A stretch of 64,000 nt of DNA from Andrena cerasifolii (Eukaryota > Arthropoda > Insecta > Hymenoptera > Andrenidae), in assembly GCF_050908995.1 (NCBI RefSeq), contig NC_135133.1, positions 1,468,001-1,532,000 on the forward strand, read 5' to 3'. The position numbers were made by a program, and so were the translations under genes. The notes below the pieces were generated by a model. The model was not told where the DNA came from. It saw only the letters and a program-made list of their open reading frames with translations, and did no database searches. Positions 46,231 through 57,934 of the stretch are shown piece after piece (position 1 is the first letter of the stretch; the number at the start of each line of letters is the position of its first letter).

Positions 46231-46905
46231 AAAAAGGTGTAACTTTTGGGAAATTTAAGATAAAAATGTGTAATTTTTTTAGATTTAAAATAAAAAAACT
46301 CACGCGTTAGAAGTGAAACTTTTTATGAAATATTAAAACCTTTAATTTTTGTTAATGTGAATAAGTTTTATTCCTTTGGCGCAATACGAAGACACTTTTC
46401 ATCATTCCATAAGAGTGTTTGCTGTTGTGCAGTGAGACTATCTTCAATTGCTACGGTAGGGTGCGGCTAAAAGTCCTGTTTTTCATATAAACCTACGTAA
46501 AATTAGTAATAACAATCTAGAAATATATGGTGTTATTTTGTATAAACTATAACTATTATGCTTTAAGTTCACGAAGTTCGTTTGTTGATAGTGTTATTTT
46601 CTGTTGAGTTATACCACAAAATGTTTGTCAATGCAAAATCGACTTCTTGCCCCACGCACGGGGCAAAAAGTCCCTAATGTCTTTTCGTGTACAGTATTGT
46701 CTCGTTACGGGCTCGGTTTGGTGTACACGATACGGACATTTCACTATCCCCACCACTTCTGTCTCACTGTTGTCGGGCGATGGCGAGAGCGAGATGGAAC
46801 GAGAGCGAGCGAGAGGCACTGAAAGCGAGCGAGGACGGTACGAGACAGACGACGTGTTGATGTTTTTTTCGCTATGTCTTTCGGAAGCCTGACACTGCGT
46901 CCTTT

Positions 46906-47008
46906 GCGTGCGCGATGGTCGCAAGCGCTTACCGTGAGCCGGGCCGGCGTTAAGATTTTGCGAAGCGGTTTTCGTGCTCACGGTAAGCATTTGCGGCCAT
47001 CGCGCACA
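46906..47008. repeat. Hairpin within the TA element
   Basis: gtgcgcgatggtcgcaagcgcttaccgtgag-type sequence pairs with ctcacggtaagcatttgcggccatcgcgcac after a loop of about 40 bases. Further mirrored words (gtattgtctcgttacgggct / cgagacaatac) extend to about 46690 and 47150. Confidence 0.7.
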
Positions 47009-47724
47009 CTCGCCGCGCACGCAGTGTTCCATCTCGTTCCCCTCTTCGACCAGAACAAAGCAAGAAACGAACACTCGGAATTAGGGCTCCCTTCACGATA
47101 CGGGCTCAACGCCGGTCCCGACCAGCGAGCCACTAACGAGACAATACTGATTTACCTTACTATTAAACTAAATAAGTAAAAAACTCTTTTGAAATCAACA
47201 AATATTTATTAAACCAATTCTTTTTGGTATCTATAGATACAATATTGAAAGGAAATGATGACTTCTTTAACAAAAAATAAAAATATAAGTCAAATGTTCA
47301 CTTTCAACTAAAAACTAACAAAAATCGTTCAACTAAAACAAAAATACTATTTAAAGCCTTTGGCATCATTTCTTTATACGTTGGCCATCTTATTATGAAA
47401 ACAAATAATAAAATGTATGTTTTCAGTCTGAGGGACTTTTTGCCCCAATGGTACCTCTATAGTTTCTGCGATATATATGTTAGAAAATATTATCATTCAG
47501 CAATAAACAATATCATGCACACATTACTAAAGGAACATACAATCTTAACGTACTTGGCTGATACGCTTTTAAACTGTGGTTTATTTCGTATGAAACAATA
47601 AAGACGACGTATTTCTTTTGGTTTTCGATACATAAAATAACGAAGGCGTCGTGTAATTCGCACGAACGTCCAGGAGCGACTGGCGACTCTGTAGTCACCT
47701 CCGTTTCTTCTCGCCTTTTACATA

Positions 47725-48113
47725 AGGTGAATGTCCCAATTTCTGCTCCTTTAAGAGGTAACTCGTCATAAAGAAGGCGTAAAAACTTTGTTTGTGATCA
47801 AAATTTGCAGAGTAATTGATTAATTCCTTAATAATAAATCAACCAATTCAAAAACTATTTAAGAAAGATATTTCAAGATGTTTAACTATTAGTAATTTGT
47901 AATTAAATATATAATGCTCTAAATGTCCCTATTTCTGCTCATGAAAAATAGCGATGAATGTATTGCCCCAAGCTCGTGCAACACTCGCGTAAATGTATAA
48001 ATAATTTAGAATTATTTTGTTGCAATTATAGTGCAAACGTAACGCATATAATAATAAGAAAAATACGAAATGAGTAGAAATGGGGACATGAGCAGAAATT
48101 GGGACATTCACCT
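47725..48113. mobile_element. 389-bp TA-flanked MITE, copy 2
   Basis: Ends aggtgaatgtcccaatttct and the inverse agaaattgggacattcacct, with TA on each side (47723-47724, 48114-48115). Same length and orientation as 14900-15288. This copy has intact tips, so it defines the family ends. It is nested in the element at 46454-48204. Confidence 0.9.
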
Positions 48114-49070
48114 TAGTGTACTGCGAAACTCAATACATTGCTTAGGAATACAGATTTTGAATTCGGGACTTTTTACCCACCGGACTTTTAGCCCCACCCT
48201 ACCCTATGTCTTCACTAATTTCATCTGTGGGAATTTGATTAACATCCTCATTATGAAAAAAAGATTCATAAACTGTAATGCCGTACTGCCTGTAAAGAGG
48301 AGTTTCAATTAAATATTGCAGCCAATGTTTTATGTTTCGTTTTTCACTAAACCAATTGAATAACGTGATTTATGTTCTGCTTCTCTTAATATGAACATTA
48401 ACACAATGATCGTCATCAATGTTTCTTGGCAAGTGATTCACCACTGACACTGCAACATTAATAATTTGCCCGAAGATTCCATGCTGTGCATGTCGTAAGT
48501 GTTGAATTTGCATGACCGGTATCCTGGGTGAAATTATCCTCTTTGACAACAAATCTAATGTAGGTAGGTGAGAAGGTATTTGTGAAGATACGAAACCATT
48601 TGACTTGGATGACGTTGGAATGTTTTCGTTTTGAGTCAGACAATTTCTGCATGTGTTGCGGGTACACGTTACCAGACGTTGAATGTTAATAGCTCAGTAA
48701 GCAGTACGTAAGAGTTGTTGATGTTTCGGATCAACTGGGTTTACGTCGTTCTTAAGCCATATTCGATCACAAATGAACAAAACATTATCAGGCTTATTGT
48801 TCAGAAATTGTTTTTGAAATTCTTGATGGGCAGTTTTAAAGAAATAAAAGTTCGTGTATGGAAGCGTAGTGGGTGCCTCGGTACTTGTTGATGGCACAGC
48901 TGAATCATATTCATTGGGTTTGTCCGAGGCAGCAGATGAATCCTTACTTGTAGAATGAAGAGGGTATCCTTGTCGACGGTATAGCTGGATTGCGCGTACT
49001 TGATCTGCGCAAGCGCGTGACGTGTAGGAGGAGGCTTGCGAAAAGTAACGGGCATATGACGCAGTGAGGT

Positions 49071-49370
49071 GTAGTAGACGGGGAACAGCTATTGAAAGTA
49101 GGAACTCGTGACGTAGTAAGGAGTAGTAGACGGGGAAAAGCTATTGGAAGTAGGAACTCGTGACGTAATAGGGAGTAGTAGAGGGGGAATCCTCGCATGT
49201 ATAGAGCATCTATATATACTGCTTAATACAAGTTGTGCACACACCATGCGAGGATTCCCCCTCTACTATTCCCTACCACGTCGCGAGTTTCCACTTCAAA
49301 TAGCTCTACCTTCTCTATGTACTACTCCTTACTACGCCACGTGCCAGTTACTTCTGTCAAGCCTATGTAG
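49071..49370. repeat. 52-bp tandem repeat running into a palindrome
   Basis: The unit gtagtagacggggaaaagct... begins at 49071, 49123 and 49175. The last unit continues as gagggggaatcctcgcatg, which is mirrored by catgcgaggattccccctct at 49247 after a ~45-base loop. The right arm then carries inverse, more diverged units to about 49370. A similar accatgcgaggattccccct occurs at 2932. Confidence 0.75.
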
Positions 49371-49470
49371 GAGGTAGAGGTGTGCGAGAACCCGAAAATG
49401 TTGGGAACCGAGGTCGGGACGGATCGGTATTCTAAAAAATTTCAAGGACGTTTAATGAATCCCCATAAAA

Positions 49471-50190
49471 TTACCTTTTTTTAAAAAAAGGTACAAAAAA
49501 GTGCACCAAGTATACGCGCGCGTGCAGACGAACAAAAGAACTGTCGTAAATTTATTAGTGTGCTACATTTAGCTTTGCAAAACTAATGATATACAAAATT
49601 TGCGACAATTATAACGACTATTTGTACAAACAATCGGATTTAAATTGAATAAAAGATTCATCATTGGAAGAAACAAAGAAAATAATAATATTAAGTAGAT
49701 ATATTTTTATAGAAATATATATTTAAATACCAATAAATATTTTATTCAAAATACTTGGCGCTGCGAAACCAAAAGAATGTTAATTGTCTTGGTATAAATA
49801 ATCAAATAAGACAAGGCACCACGGAGACAAGAAAGAAAGAAAAATATTAATTGCAATTTATACATATTTATTCAGTTTAGCAACACCAATTCGGAGCGCA
49901 GCGCCAAGTATTTTGAATAAAATATTCATTGGTATTGAAATATTTATTTCTATAAAAATATATCTGCTTAATATTATTATCTTCTTTGTTTCTTAAAATT
50001 ATGAAAATTTAAATCCAATTAGTTATACAAATAGTCGTTGTTATAAATGGCACAATTTTTGTATATCATTAATTTTCTAAAGCTGAATATAGCATATTAA
50101 TAAATTTACGACAGTTTTTTTTGTTCGTCTACGCGCGCGCGTATACTCGGCGCACCATTTTGTATGATACCTTTTTGTAAAAAAGGTAAT
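49471..50190. mobile_element. Large palindromic element, copy 2
   Basis: Inverted halves start ttacctttttttaaaaaaag and end aaaaaaggtaa. It aligns with 33758-34410 in the same orientation, with an extra ~60 bp in each half (for example caatcggatttaaattgaat). Similarity to copy 1 continues to about 50835. Confidence 0.75.
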
Positions 50191-51076
50191 TTTGTAGTGT
50201 TTAATGATGACTGAATAACTTTTTCACCCCCTCGGGGTTATTTTGTTTTTAAATAATTGTATTGTCATCCAAACTACGCACGCGTGCAAAGTTTCCAGAC
50301 AATTGGATTGGTGGAATTGGATTAAATTTGAGTTTTCAAATATGAAGCAAACATGCAAGAAGCAAACAGAGGATCGAAGCTGAATACAATCGTTTAATTA
50401 ATATAATACTATGTATTGATAATACCCAATTAATTGTGTTTCTCCTCTAAATTATACATTTTTCCACATTCATAGCAAAATTCGATTTTGATTGTATATA
50501 CATATTTCTTAAAACTCTAAAATAAAATTATACTTGGAAATGTGCTTATTTCACTTGCTCGGGCAGCAGGCTTACGTTCTCTTTCTCTTCTGCTTCGATT
50601 ATCTGTAAATATATAAAAAGCCACAATTTAGTTACAACTTAACATAGAACTTCTAGAAATAGAGTGGCCTTTTTTTTGCTATATACTAAGTGTAGAGACT
50701 ACATAATGTGGCCGAAGGAGATGAGAGCGTATGGCAGAAAGTCTTGTTGCAGGAAATTTAAATGCTAATGGTAATTCAGCGAAAATAAACGAAGAGGCCC
50801 AATATTTTTAACGCACAATTTATTGGTGTCGGAATAAAATTAATTTCGTATGTTTATTGGTGAATTAAAATATTGTTAATGGGAAACTAATAAAATTAAT
50901 GCATAGCGTGGCAACTACTGTGGATTTTAAAGTATTACGAATATCTTTCACAAAAGATTGAAAAGTATCAAGGGAGATGCGTTTTCAGCGTACTTTCTTC
51001 ACTAATGTGTCTTGCTCTACATTGCAAGCAGTTTGCCATAATTTTGTTAATTCTTAATGCTATGTCTTTTGACAAA

Positions 51077-51690
51077 TTTTGTCGATTTACCTTATTTGAT
51101 AAATTTCCGGAAACTTGTGCGAAAGAAGATTCTCCTCTGCCTATCTAATCTTCTGTGGACAACCTCCAAGCCTGTACATCCCCTTCATTTCTATCCAAGC
51201 CCGTGCATCCCCTTCATTTCTATAAGCTTTACACAAAACTCTAATGTAAAAATAGTTTGCTGACATAGAAACAATATATTATTTTGTACATGCATGGTAT
51301 AAATTTCTAGAAACTTGTGCGAAAGAAGATGTTTCTCTGACGAACCTTCTCCGGACAACTTCCAAGTCTGTGCGTCCCCTTCGTTTCTATAAGCTCTACA
51401 TAAAAAGTCTATTAAAAAATTTTGGCGACTTACCTTATTTGACAAATTTCCAGAAACTTGTGGGAAAGAAGATGCTTCTCTGTCTATCTAACCTTCTCCG
51501 AACAGCCTCCAAGCCTGTGCATCCCCTTCATTTCTATCGAAGCTCGTGTGTCCCCTTCGTTTCTATAAGCTCTACATAAAAAGTCTATTAAAAAATTTTG
51601 GCGACTTACCTTGTTAATTGAGACAATAATTCAGTGTCCTATTTCAAAAATTTTGACAACTTACCTTATTTGACAATTGGCAGGTTATGA
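51077..51690. repeat. Tandem array of ~170-200-bp units
   Basis: The phrase 'attttggcgacttaccttatttgacaaatttccagaaacttgtg' and its followers (aagcctgtgcatccccttca, aagctctacataaaaagtct) recur from 51077, about 51290 and 51415, with a partial unit at 51590-51690. Units differ by internal deletions and duplications of the ccccttcatttctat segment. Short ORFs here are repeats of one another and not genes. Confidence 0.8.
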
Positions 51691-52224
51691 TTCATTGACA
51701 CTAGTTAGGTTACGTTTGCCTTGACAGATGTGCTCTCTGTCTGGCTGTCACGTGACAACAATTTGTTACACGATTGGCCGAAACCTTTATCGAATGAACG
51801 ACATGCCTGCGAGACATTTCTTCACCCTTTCATGTTCCCCTCTTGCCAACAATCGACGACGACGATGCTTAATTTTAAGAACATAAAATTCGCCAGATTA
51901 CAACTTTGCATTAAAATATCTCAGCTCATAAGGCACGTAGGAACAAAACGAAGACACTTTTCTTATGTAAATCAAACCCGAGTTATCCATTAAGCCCATT
52001 CAAAACTTAATCGGTTCAACCATTATTGAGATTCGATAATCGAAGTGTTCTTCCAAAAAGTGCTCGGCGTAATATAGGCACGGTCGTCTTGCGTTGCGCA
52101 TGTACTTGGCACGAGAGACTACCGTGTCTCTTGATACGACATCACACATTCAACGCATCGCAAGAAAAAGTGTAGAGACATTTTTGATTGTCCAAAGTAC
52201 AAACATCAGTCAGTCCTAATAATA

Positions 52225-52345
52225 CGAATCCCGACACTTTCGGGAATCCCGGCACTTTCGAAAATCCCGACATTCTCGGGAATCCCGGAACCCTCGGCAA
52301 CCTGTCCCGATCCCGAGAAAAATTCTCGTCCCGACTCGGGGTTTC
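52225..52345. repeat. Minisatellite of ~18-bp CCCGA/TCGGG units
   Basis: About six degenerate units of the form aatcccgacactttcggg. Because each unit is nearly self-complementary, the array can form short hairpins. It lies just inside the right end of the hAT-like composite. Confidence 0.8.
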
Positions 52346-52372
52346 GGAGTTTCGCACATCTCTAGTAGGTGG

Positions 52373-53358
52373 TAAATAGAGTAGGAGCGTTTCACCTCCC
52401 ACACTCTCGGCTTCTTGGTTGGCTTCGTTTCACTTTTCGTTTCGCCCGAGCAAACTTACGCTACCGCGGCTGAAGCAGTTTCACTTAAAAAATATGGAAA
52501 TCGCCCAAAAGTTGGCGACCATTTCATCCAAACCAACTAGTGATCACAGTTTTTTACAATGCATTTAATTTCTGAAAATATTTTGTTAACACTGTTTTCA
52601 TTAATTTTTCAAAATTTAATACATTCGGAGCTGCCTCCTTTTTGCTGCAAAGTCTTCAATCGGTCTCCTGAGCGCAAGTCTCCCGGAGAGCTACGTGATT
52701 GTGTGGCAAAGAGAAGCGATTATTAATGATCCATTGACGACAATAGCGTGTCACCGACCGTTCAAACTGACACTTTTCTCGATAACAATGATTAATCTCG
52801 CGAAGTGACTTGGGACTCTGTCGAGACACTCAACCTTTTCACCTGCCATTGCGGACTTCCCTAGATAATGGCTGATTTTTATCGACTTTCTTCTATTCGG
52901 ATCGAACTTATCGCCTACGTTTACCACCGCTCACGCTGCGAATAATGGAAGATTTCGATGGGGCCTTGCAAGGGGGAGTTAATCGCGAAACAGTTAATAG
53001 AAGCAGTGATGAATATCATCAGTCGTTAATCTAGGAAAGTTTTGCTTTGTAAATTTTATTCCTCGAAGGGCTTCGCTTTTTCATGTATAATAGGCGTTGA
53101 AATATGATTCTTAATCATGGAAATAGTACTTTCTCTCTGCTCCGCCTTGCTTTGCAAATTGTACAGTTGGAAGAGACTTTGCAGTTGGAACAAACTGTGC
53201 AGTCATTAGGATATGAAGTTTTTTTCAGGAATAAAAGTAGACGAATAAATCAGAAAGGTTAGGATTTTGGAATCATACGAAAGTAATAGATAGGTTCGAT
53301 TAAAGGCTGTAATGATGTAATGTTTCTACGATGTTCTGAAAGCAAGAACTTAGGTTGC
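52373..53358. other. Unique-looking DNA, no gene recognised
   Basis: GC-moderate and without obvious repeats. No ORF with a recognisable domain, and no splice-bounded exon candidate stood out. Confidence 0.4.
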
Positions 53359-53362
53359 TTAA

Positions 53363-54565
53363 AGGGGGAGACCACTATAAAAAATCGGATAACTCGATTT
53401 TTTCTTTTTCACGTTTTCTGAAGAATGCACGTTTCAAGAATGCTCTCTCCAAATTTTATGAAGAAATTCGCAAAATTGTCGGAGATATAGTATTTTTACC
53501 CGACTGCGGCACGCAAAGGAGGGTATTGTGTTTATCAGGCTATGTATGTATGTCTATGTTACGCTCTAGAGTCTGTACGGATACACCGATTTGGACAAAT
53601 CAGGTGTCTTTAGAATTGTCGTGACGTTCCGAATGTTATAGGATATTAAAAAATAAAAAAACTATAGTCACTCGGTAACTCGGGAGGTAACGGCGTACGT
53701 GAAGGCGTCGGAAGGACCCGAGTCCTTCCGACGATCAATCAGTCGACTTCGATGGCGTGCGTGAAGCAGTCACGCATTAGTGTGTATTTCTTATGTCCTG
53801 TTCTTTCAATATATTATATCTCTATTCTTCTATAAGGCCTGTCATTATTGAGCCATCCTATCTACTACAAAACATTAAAAAAAGATTAAATAAAAATTAA
53901 AAAAATTAAAAAACCCGACTGCTTAAAAAAACATTAAAAAATTTAAATTAATAAAAAAACATTACAAAAATTAAATTAATAAAAAAATTAATTTTTTTTA
54001 ATATTTTTTTTAAGCAGTCGGGTTTTTTAATTTTTTTAAATTTTTCTTGTCCGTGAAGCGGTGTCAAGCGCGCGACTGAACCAAGCGGAACTTTGAACGC
54101 GTTTTTCTCAGATTGACATTTTTCAACCGCGTTGACAGTCTACAGAGAAAACTATACGTCCAATTGACATGAACAAGGGCACTTATTGTATGAAAAACCC
54201 GTCTCTATTACCTGACGATCAGTTTTTTTTTTAATTAACGATCTCCTTCTATTTTTTTTTATGAAAACTTCCCCAATTTTGTACCCCCAAAACAAGATTT
54301 TATTCAGTGGCTCCTATTTTTTTATTTTTTTGCGATTTTGACTTTTTTTTACGTAGGCTTCTAGTTTCTAAATATTTTTGTCTTTTTGAATTCGGATTAA
54401 CCATATGGCCTGGGTACTGTCAACGCGACAAGCACGATTTTGCCGCAGTATACAGAAAACGGATTTATGAATTTGATTGAAATTTTTTTTTACCCTTCAA
54501 TATGTATATATTAACTATACTAAGCAATAGATTGATTTACTTGCGTTCTTTGGTTGACCTCTCCT
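53363..54565. mobile_element. TTAA-type MITE (family A, copy 2), interrupted
   Basis: Starts agggggagaccactataaaa after TTAA (53359-53362) and follows the order of 23990-24652, but with a ~550-bp insertion at 53497-54050. The right end is lost: similarity fades at about 54565 before the inverse end. Confidence 0.7.
53497..54050. mobile_element. Insertion within the TTAA MITE
   Basis: Absent from the sister copy at 24.1 kb. Starts acccgactgcggcacgcaaa and ends near ...agcagtcgggttttttaatt, with cccgactgc/gcagtcggg as inverted ends. A hairpin (cggaaggacccgagtccttccg) lies at about 53707, and the right third is A/T simple sequence made of attaaaaa words in both orientations. No ORF recognised. 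Confidence 0.6.
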
Positions 54566-55643
54566 TGTCAGTAAGCAGAACGTGTCGCAGTAAAAATATT
54601 TTGACGCTATATTCTTTTAACAAATCCTCGCTGATCCAAGTGTATGGAATCGCCTATAAAAACCGTAACAAATAAATATTTTACACCTTATATATGCCTC
54701 CACGATTTTTCTGGTTAAGATCACATTCAAGAAGCACTTTCTTTTAACATGAAGGTCCAGTTATGCTTACCAAACATGCATATTAAAATGCATACGCAAT
54801 TATCCACATAAATTTCAAATATTATAAAAGATGAGGTACTTCTGCCATTCTGATTGATGTATTCTGATTAGGTTACTTCTGAAACTGATTGTAATTGTAT
54901 TCGAAAAGAGAAAGTACGATTGAAATCTCCTCGACATGTAAAGAGGGAAATCTGTCTGAAAAGTGAATTTCTCAAGACAATTCAATTTGATGTATCTAAC
55001 AACATTTCTCACTACTACCATCTTTTTTTCTGCGACACATTTACTATACTTTACATGCCCTGCTCTGTACACCCTATAACAAGAGTACACGCACTGCATC
55101 GTCATAAAATAAGATTCTACAAAATATTTTAATAATAATTTACATTTCGATTCGATGACGTACAAAGGTATGGATAATTTTGAGAAACATTTCTGAAACG
55201 ATGCACCGATCATCGCATCAACACAGATATGCAACTTGCTAACCTGCTGACGAGTGTAGTCATCTGGCTGCTATTGGTCGATTAATCTATTGTGCTATCA
55301 CTGACCGCCGAGCGTTGCATACTGCTTACCACTGTCTGACTAATTCATTCTGAACCACTTGCTGAATACAACGGATCGCTAATTCCGTAGAAACGCTTGT
55401 CGTTATTTGATTGGCGCGATGCATTGTTAAATATCATTTCTATTGTTATTAGTTTTCACAATACTGCGAACATTCCCTTTTTATACAATACTACAATTGG
55501 ATATTGTTTATTGTTGATGTTACAATTTAGGATATTGTTCATTGTTTCCGTACAATTTGGGTAGGAATTGTAGAATATTGTCCGAAAGAAATAATTTTAC
55601 AGTGAACATGTAGTAACTGTTGTTTTCAATTTTTTGTACTAGG
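54566..55643. other. No feature recognised
   Basis: AT-rich DNA with short meaningless ORFs. No internal repeats were noticed. Confidence 0.4.
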
Positions 55644-56993
55644 TTAAATGAAAGATCGGATGCAATAAGGGGACCAGCGCTCTAGAATGCGAAAAATTAT
55701 TGTCCAAACGCTAAAAAGGATTGGAAAATTAAATGTTGTTAAACTATATTTTAAAAAATATCGTGTTATAAACCTCGTCAGGACACACATTTTTTCTATT
55801 TACAGTTTGTTTATCCTATCAATATTATTCGAGCTGAAGGTTATAAACAAAAAATTCTTCACCGTCCAAAGTCAATATTTCTTTAAACATAAATTGCGAT
55901 AACTTGAGTAAATATGAACGGATCGTTATGAGACTTAAAACATAACTTCAGAAAACTCTGGCGAAGCCGTAAGATGTATGCACAAAACCCTTATCTTAAA
56001 AAATGTAATAATATTTAATTAAAAAGTAATACTGGACATAACCCATGTTTTTCAACGTTCGCCAATAAAAAGTATCAAGGCAATTTTGAGACACATATAA
56101 CTTGCAGCGACAAAGTTTTTCTTTAATAGACAAGGAAGATTTTCACAAATTTTATCATTGATAATAAAAAATTGTAAAAGATATGGTGATATACAGGGTG
56201 TCCCAAAAATGGTGGAGTTCCTTGAAAGGGGTGACTCAGGGGGTGATTTAAAACAACTTTTTCTTTAGCGAAAATATTGACCCAAGCACCGTTAACGAGA
56301 TATTAACAAAAAACCCCGGCCAATCAGAACGCGAGCCTTCCGCTCTAGCTCTTGCGGTAGCGTTGGCTACGCGGTAGGCGGCTGCGTTTGTACTACGAAG
56401 GTACGAACAAGCAAGTCGGCATGCAACGAAGGAAACCGCACAAAATAACAAATGAAAAAGACGTAACATACAAAATCGAACTTTTCGTCAGCTTTTGGTT
56501 GTCATTTAAAGTGAATAATGAATAAAGGATAAATCGAGGAAAATCATGTCAAACGTAAAAAGACGAATACACAGTTTTTTTTTAAAGCAGAATCGAAAAT
56601 AATAATTATTGATGTGAGAGGATAAGGAATACGTAAATTTCCTTTTGTTAATATTGTAGAGACAAAAATGTAATGTAACAGGAAATGAACGAAAAGTGAT
56701 CGCAGTTCGTTATTGTGATAAAAATTCTTAATTCTGTAACGGCCAACACTGTTGCTGATAATGAATAAGACTGTTTAAAAATCCTAAAGAAAAATTTATG
56801 TACGGAAATTTGGAGAATTATCGCCGGAAATAAGCCATACCCTGCGTTAAATTTAAAAAATAATAATCACCAATTAAGTAACAAAAACTCACCCTTTCGG
56901 AAATTCACCTGCAGCTTGAAAACCTGTGCCACTAGGTCACTGAACCGATTCTGGTCATCGACGGATGCGCCCAGTGCACAGCTGGTCCCAGGT

Positions 56994-57096
56994 ATTGGGA
57001 TTGGCGAAGATGCGATACGCTACCTGGTGGCGACCTACTCCTTCAGGTTCTGACTTTCGCCACCAGGTAGCGTATCGCAACTTAGCCAATCCCAAT
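56994..57096. mobile_element. Hairpin MITE, copy 1
   Basis: attgggattggcgaagatgcgatacgctacctggtggcg pairs with the inverse after a short loop (ctactccttcaggttct). A second copy lies at 57560-57662. Confidence 0.8.
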
Positions 57097-57107
57097 GGGG
57101 AAGATGC

Positions 57108-57332
57108 CATAGACATATATAGACAGAGCGTAAGCTGAGGGGGGGGGGGGGGGTGTAAGATTCGCGGTAAGGGGAGCGATATAGGCAAATCGGGTAACGC
57201 AGTGGTTATGCATGCCGAATGTTTCCGAAGCTAACCCGACGTGCCTGTATCTGACCTCTGCCTTTTCCCCTCCAAGCCTACCGTTCCCCTCGCCGACAGT
57301 CCCAACTTCTGCTCCGTCTATATATGTCTATG
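57108..57332. mobile_element. hAT-like MITE with 8-bp duplication GAAGATGC
   Basis: Ends CATAGACATATATAGAC and GTCTATATATGTCTATG are perfect inverses, flanked by GAAGATGC on both sides (57100-57107, 57333-57340). Because the end is itself palindromic in part, 6- or 10-bp duplications would also fit. It contains a run of about 18 G at 57138-57155. Confidence 0.75.
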
Positions 57333-57559
57333 GAAGATGCCGCAAAGCTCGGCGCAGAAGGCGCCACTAGCGCATGTACTGCGGTTTTGCATGAGTGCGC
57401 ATGTGTGAATGGTTTGGGCGCGAATTTTTTATTTGTGGAATATATGAAATTGGTATTTACATATTAATGTTTTATAACACACCAATGACAAGTGGCACGT
57501 GTGCTGATGGCGCCACGGGTGGGAAAAAGTTGCAGTCATCTTCTCCATTGGATGCCAAT

Positions 57560-57662
57560 ATTGGGATTGGCTAAGCTGCGGTAAGCTACCTGGTGGCGAA
57601 AATCAGAACCTGAAGGAGTAGGTCGCCACTAGGTAGCGTATCGCAGCTTTGCCAATCCCAAT
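57560..57662. mobile_element. Hairpin MITE, copy 2
   Basis: Same family as 56994-57096: attgggattggctaagctgc...gcagctttgccaatcccaat, with TA at both edges. The loop (aaaatcagaacctgaaggag) is in the opposite orientation relative to copy 1. Confidence 0.8.
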
Positions 57663-57787
57663 ACGACACCACCCAAAGTTAATGGTCGCAACGTCAATTG
57701 CGTCCGGGTTAATGTATCGAATATTCATATCACTGCACGGCTACTAACACTGATCACTTAATTTATTTTTCATGGAACGTGTTGTCC

Positions 57788-57934
57788 CTACGTTATAAAA
57801 ATTGGTGGAAATGAATTCTCACTTGGCGTTCGGAGCCGTGAGTACAGCCGCGCAAATGCTCGTACAGCAGTAGTTGCGTCTCCGTTGTTCTGGGCATAAA
57901 CCCAGAACATCGCGTAATAATCTTGTGTAGAAAA
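57788..57934 (-). pseudogene. DUF4817 transposase N-terminus, left-arm copy
   Basis: The minus-strand frame from the ATG at 57932-57934 encodes MFSTQDYYAMFWVYAQNNGD and continues ATTAVRAFARLYSRLRTPS before running off into non-family sequence and a stop. This is the helix-turn-helix domain that precedes the DDE nuclease in many ant-type transposases, where it contacts the transposon ends. The nuclease is missing. An upstream frame extends to 58000 but adds nothing recognisable. Its mirror copy is at 58641-58735. Confidence 0.7.

Larger units (their letters stand above)
46454..48204. mobile_element. TA-flanked TIR element inserted in the Helitron
   Basis: Left end cggtagggtgcggctaaaag and right inverse end cttttagccccaccctaccc are flanked by TA (46452-46453, 48205-48206). 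The flanking Helitron frame is exactly resumed if the element and one TA are removed. Inside are repeated ggggcaaaaagtccc-type motifs (about 46654, 47430, 48170), a GC-rich palindromic region (46720-47130) and the second 389-bp MITE. No transposase was recognised. Confidence 0.8.
46368..48985 (-). pseudogene. Helitron replicase N-terminal region (DUF6570-like), split by a transposon
   Basis: Reading on the minus strand from about 48985: LYRRQGYPLHS..., FKTAHQEFQKQF, NVLFICDRIWLKND, an in-frame TGA at 48691-48693, then NTCRNCLTQNENIP, LSKRIISPRIPVMQIQHL and INVAVSVVNHLPRN to a TAA at 48370. A +1 shift leads to KHWLQYLIETPLYRQYGI and ending DEISEDI at 48205. After a 1751-bp insertion the same frame resumes at 46451 with AIEDSLTAQQQTLLWNDEK and ...RIAP up to a TAA at 46368. 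The pattern matches the region before the Rep/helicase domains of insect Helitrons. The nuclease and helicase parts are absent. Confidence 0.75.
49375..52364. mobile_element. hAT-like composite element, 3.0 kb
   Basis: Left end TAGAGGTGTGCGAGAACCCG and the inverse right end cggagtttcgcacatctcta are flanked by GTAGGAGG (49367-49374) and GTAGGTGG (52365-52372), an 8-bp duplication with one difference. The interior holds the palindrome at 49471-50190 with its shared right extension, a tandem array (51077-51690) and a minisatellite (52225-52345). No transposase. Confidence 0.65.

Noticed and set aside
51077..51690. Repeated units considered as a CRISPR-like array
   Set aside because: Units are long, degenerate and contiguous without unique spacers, and the context is an insect transposon.
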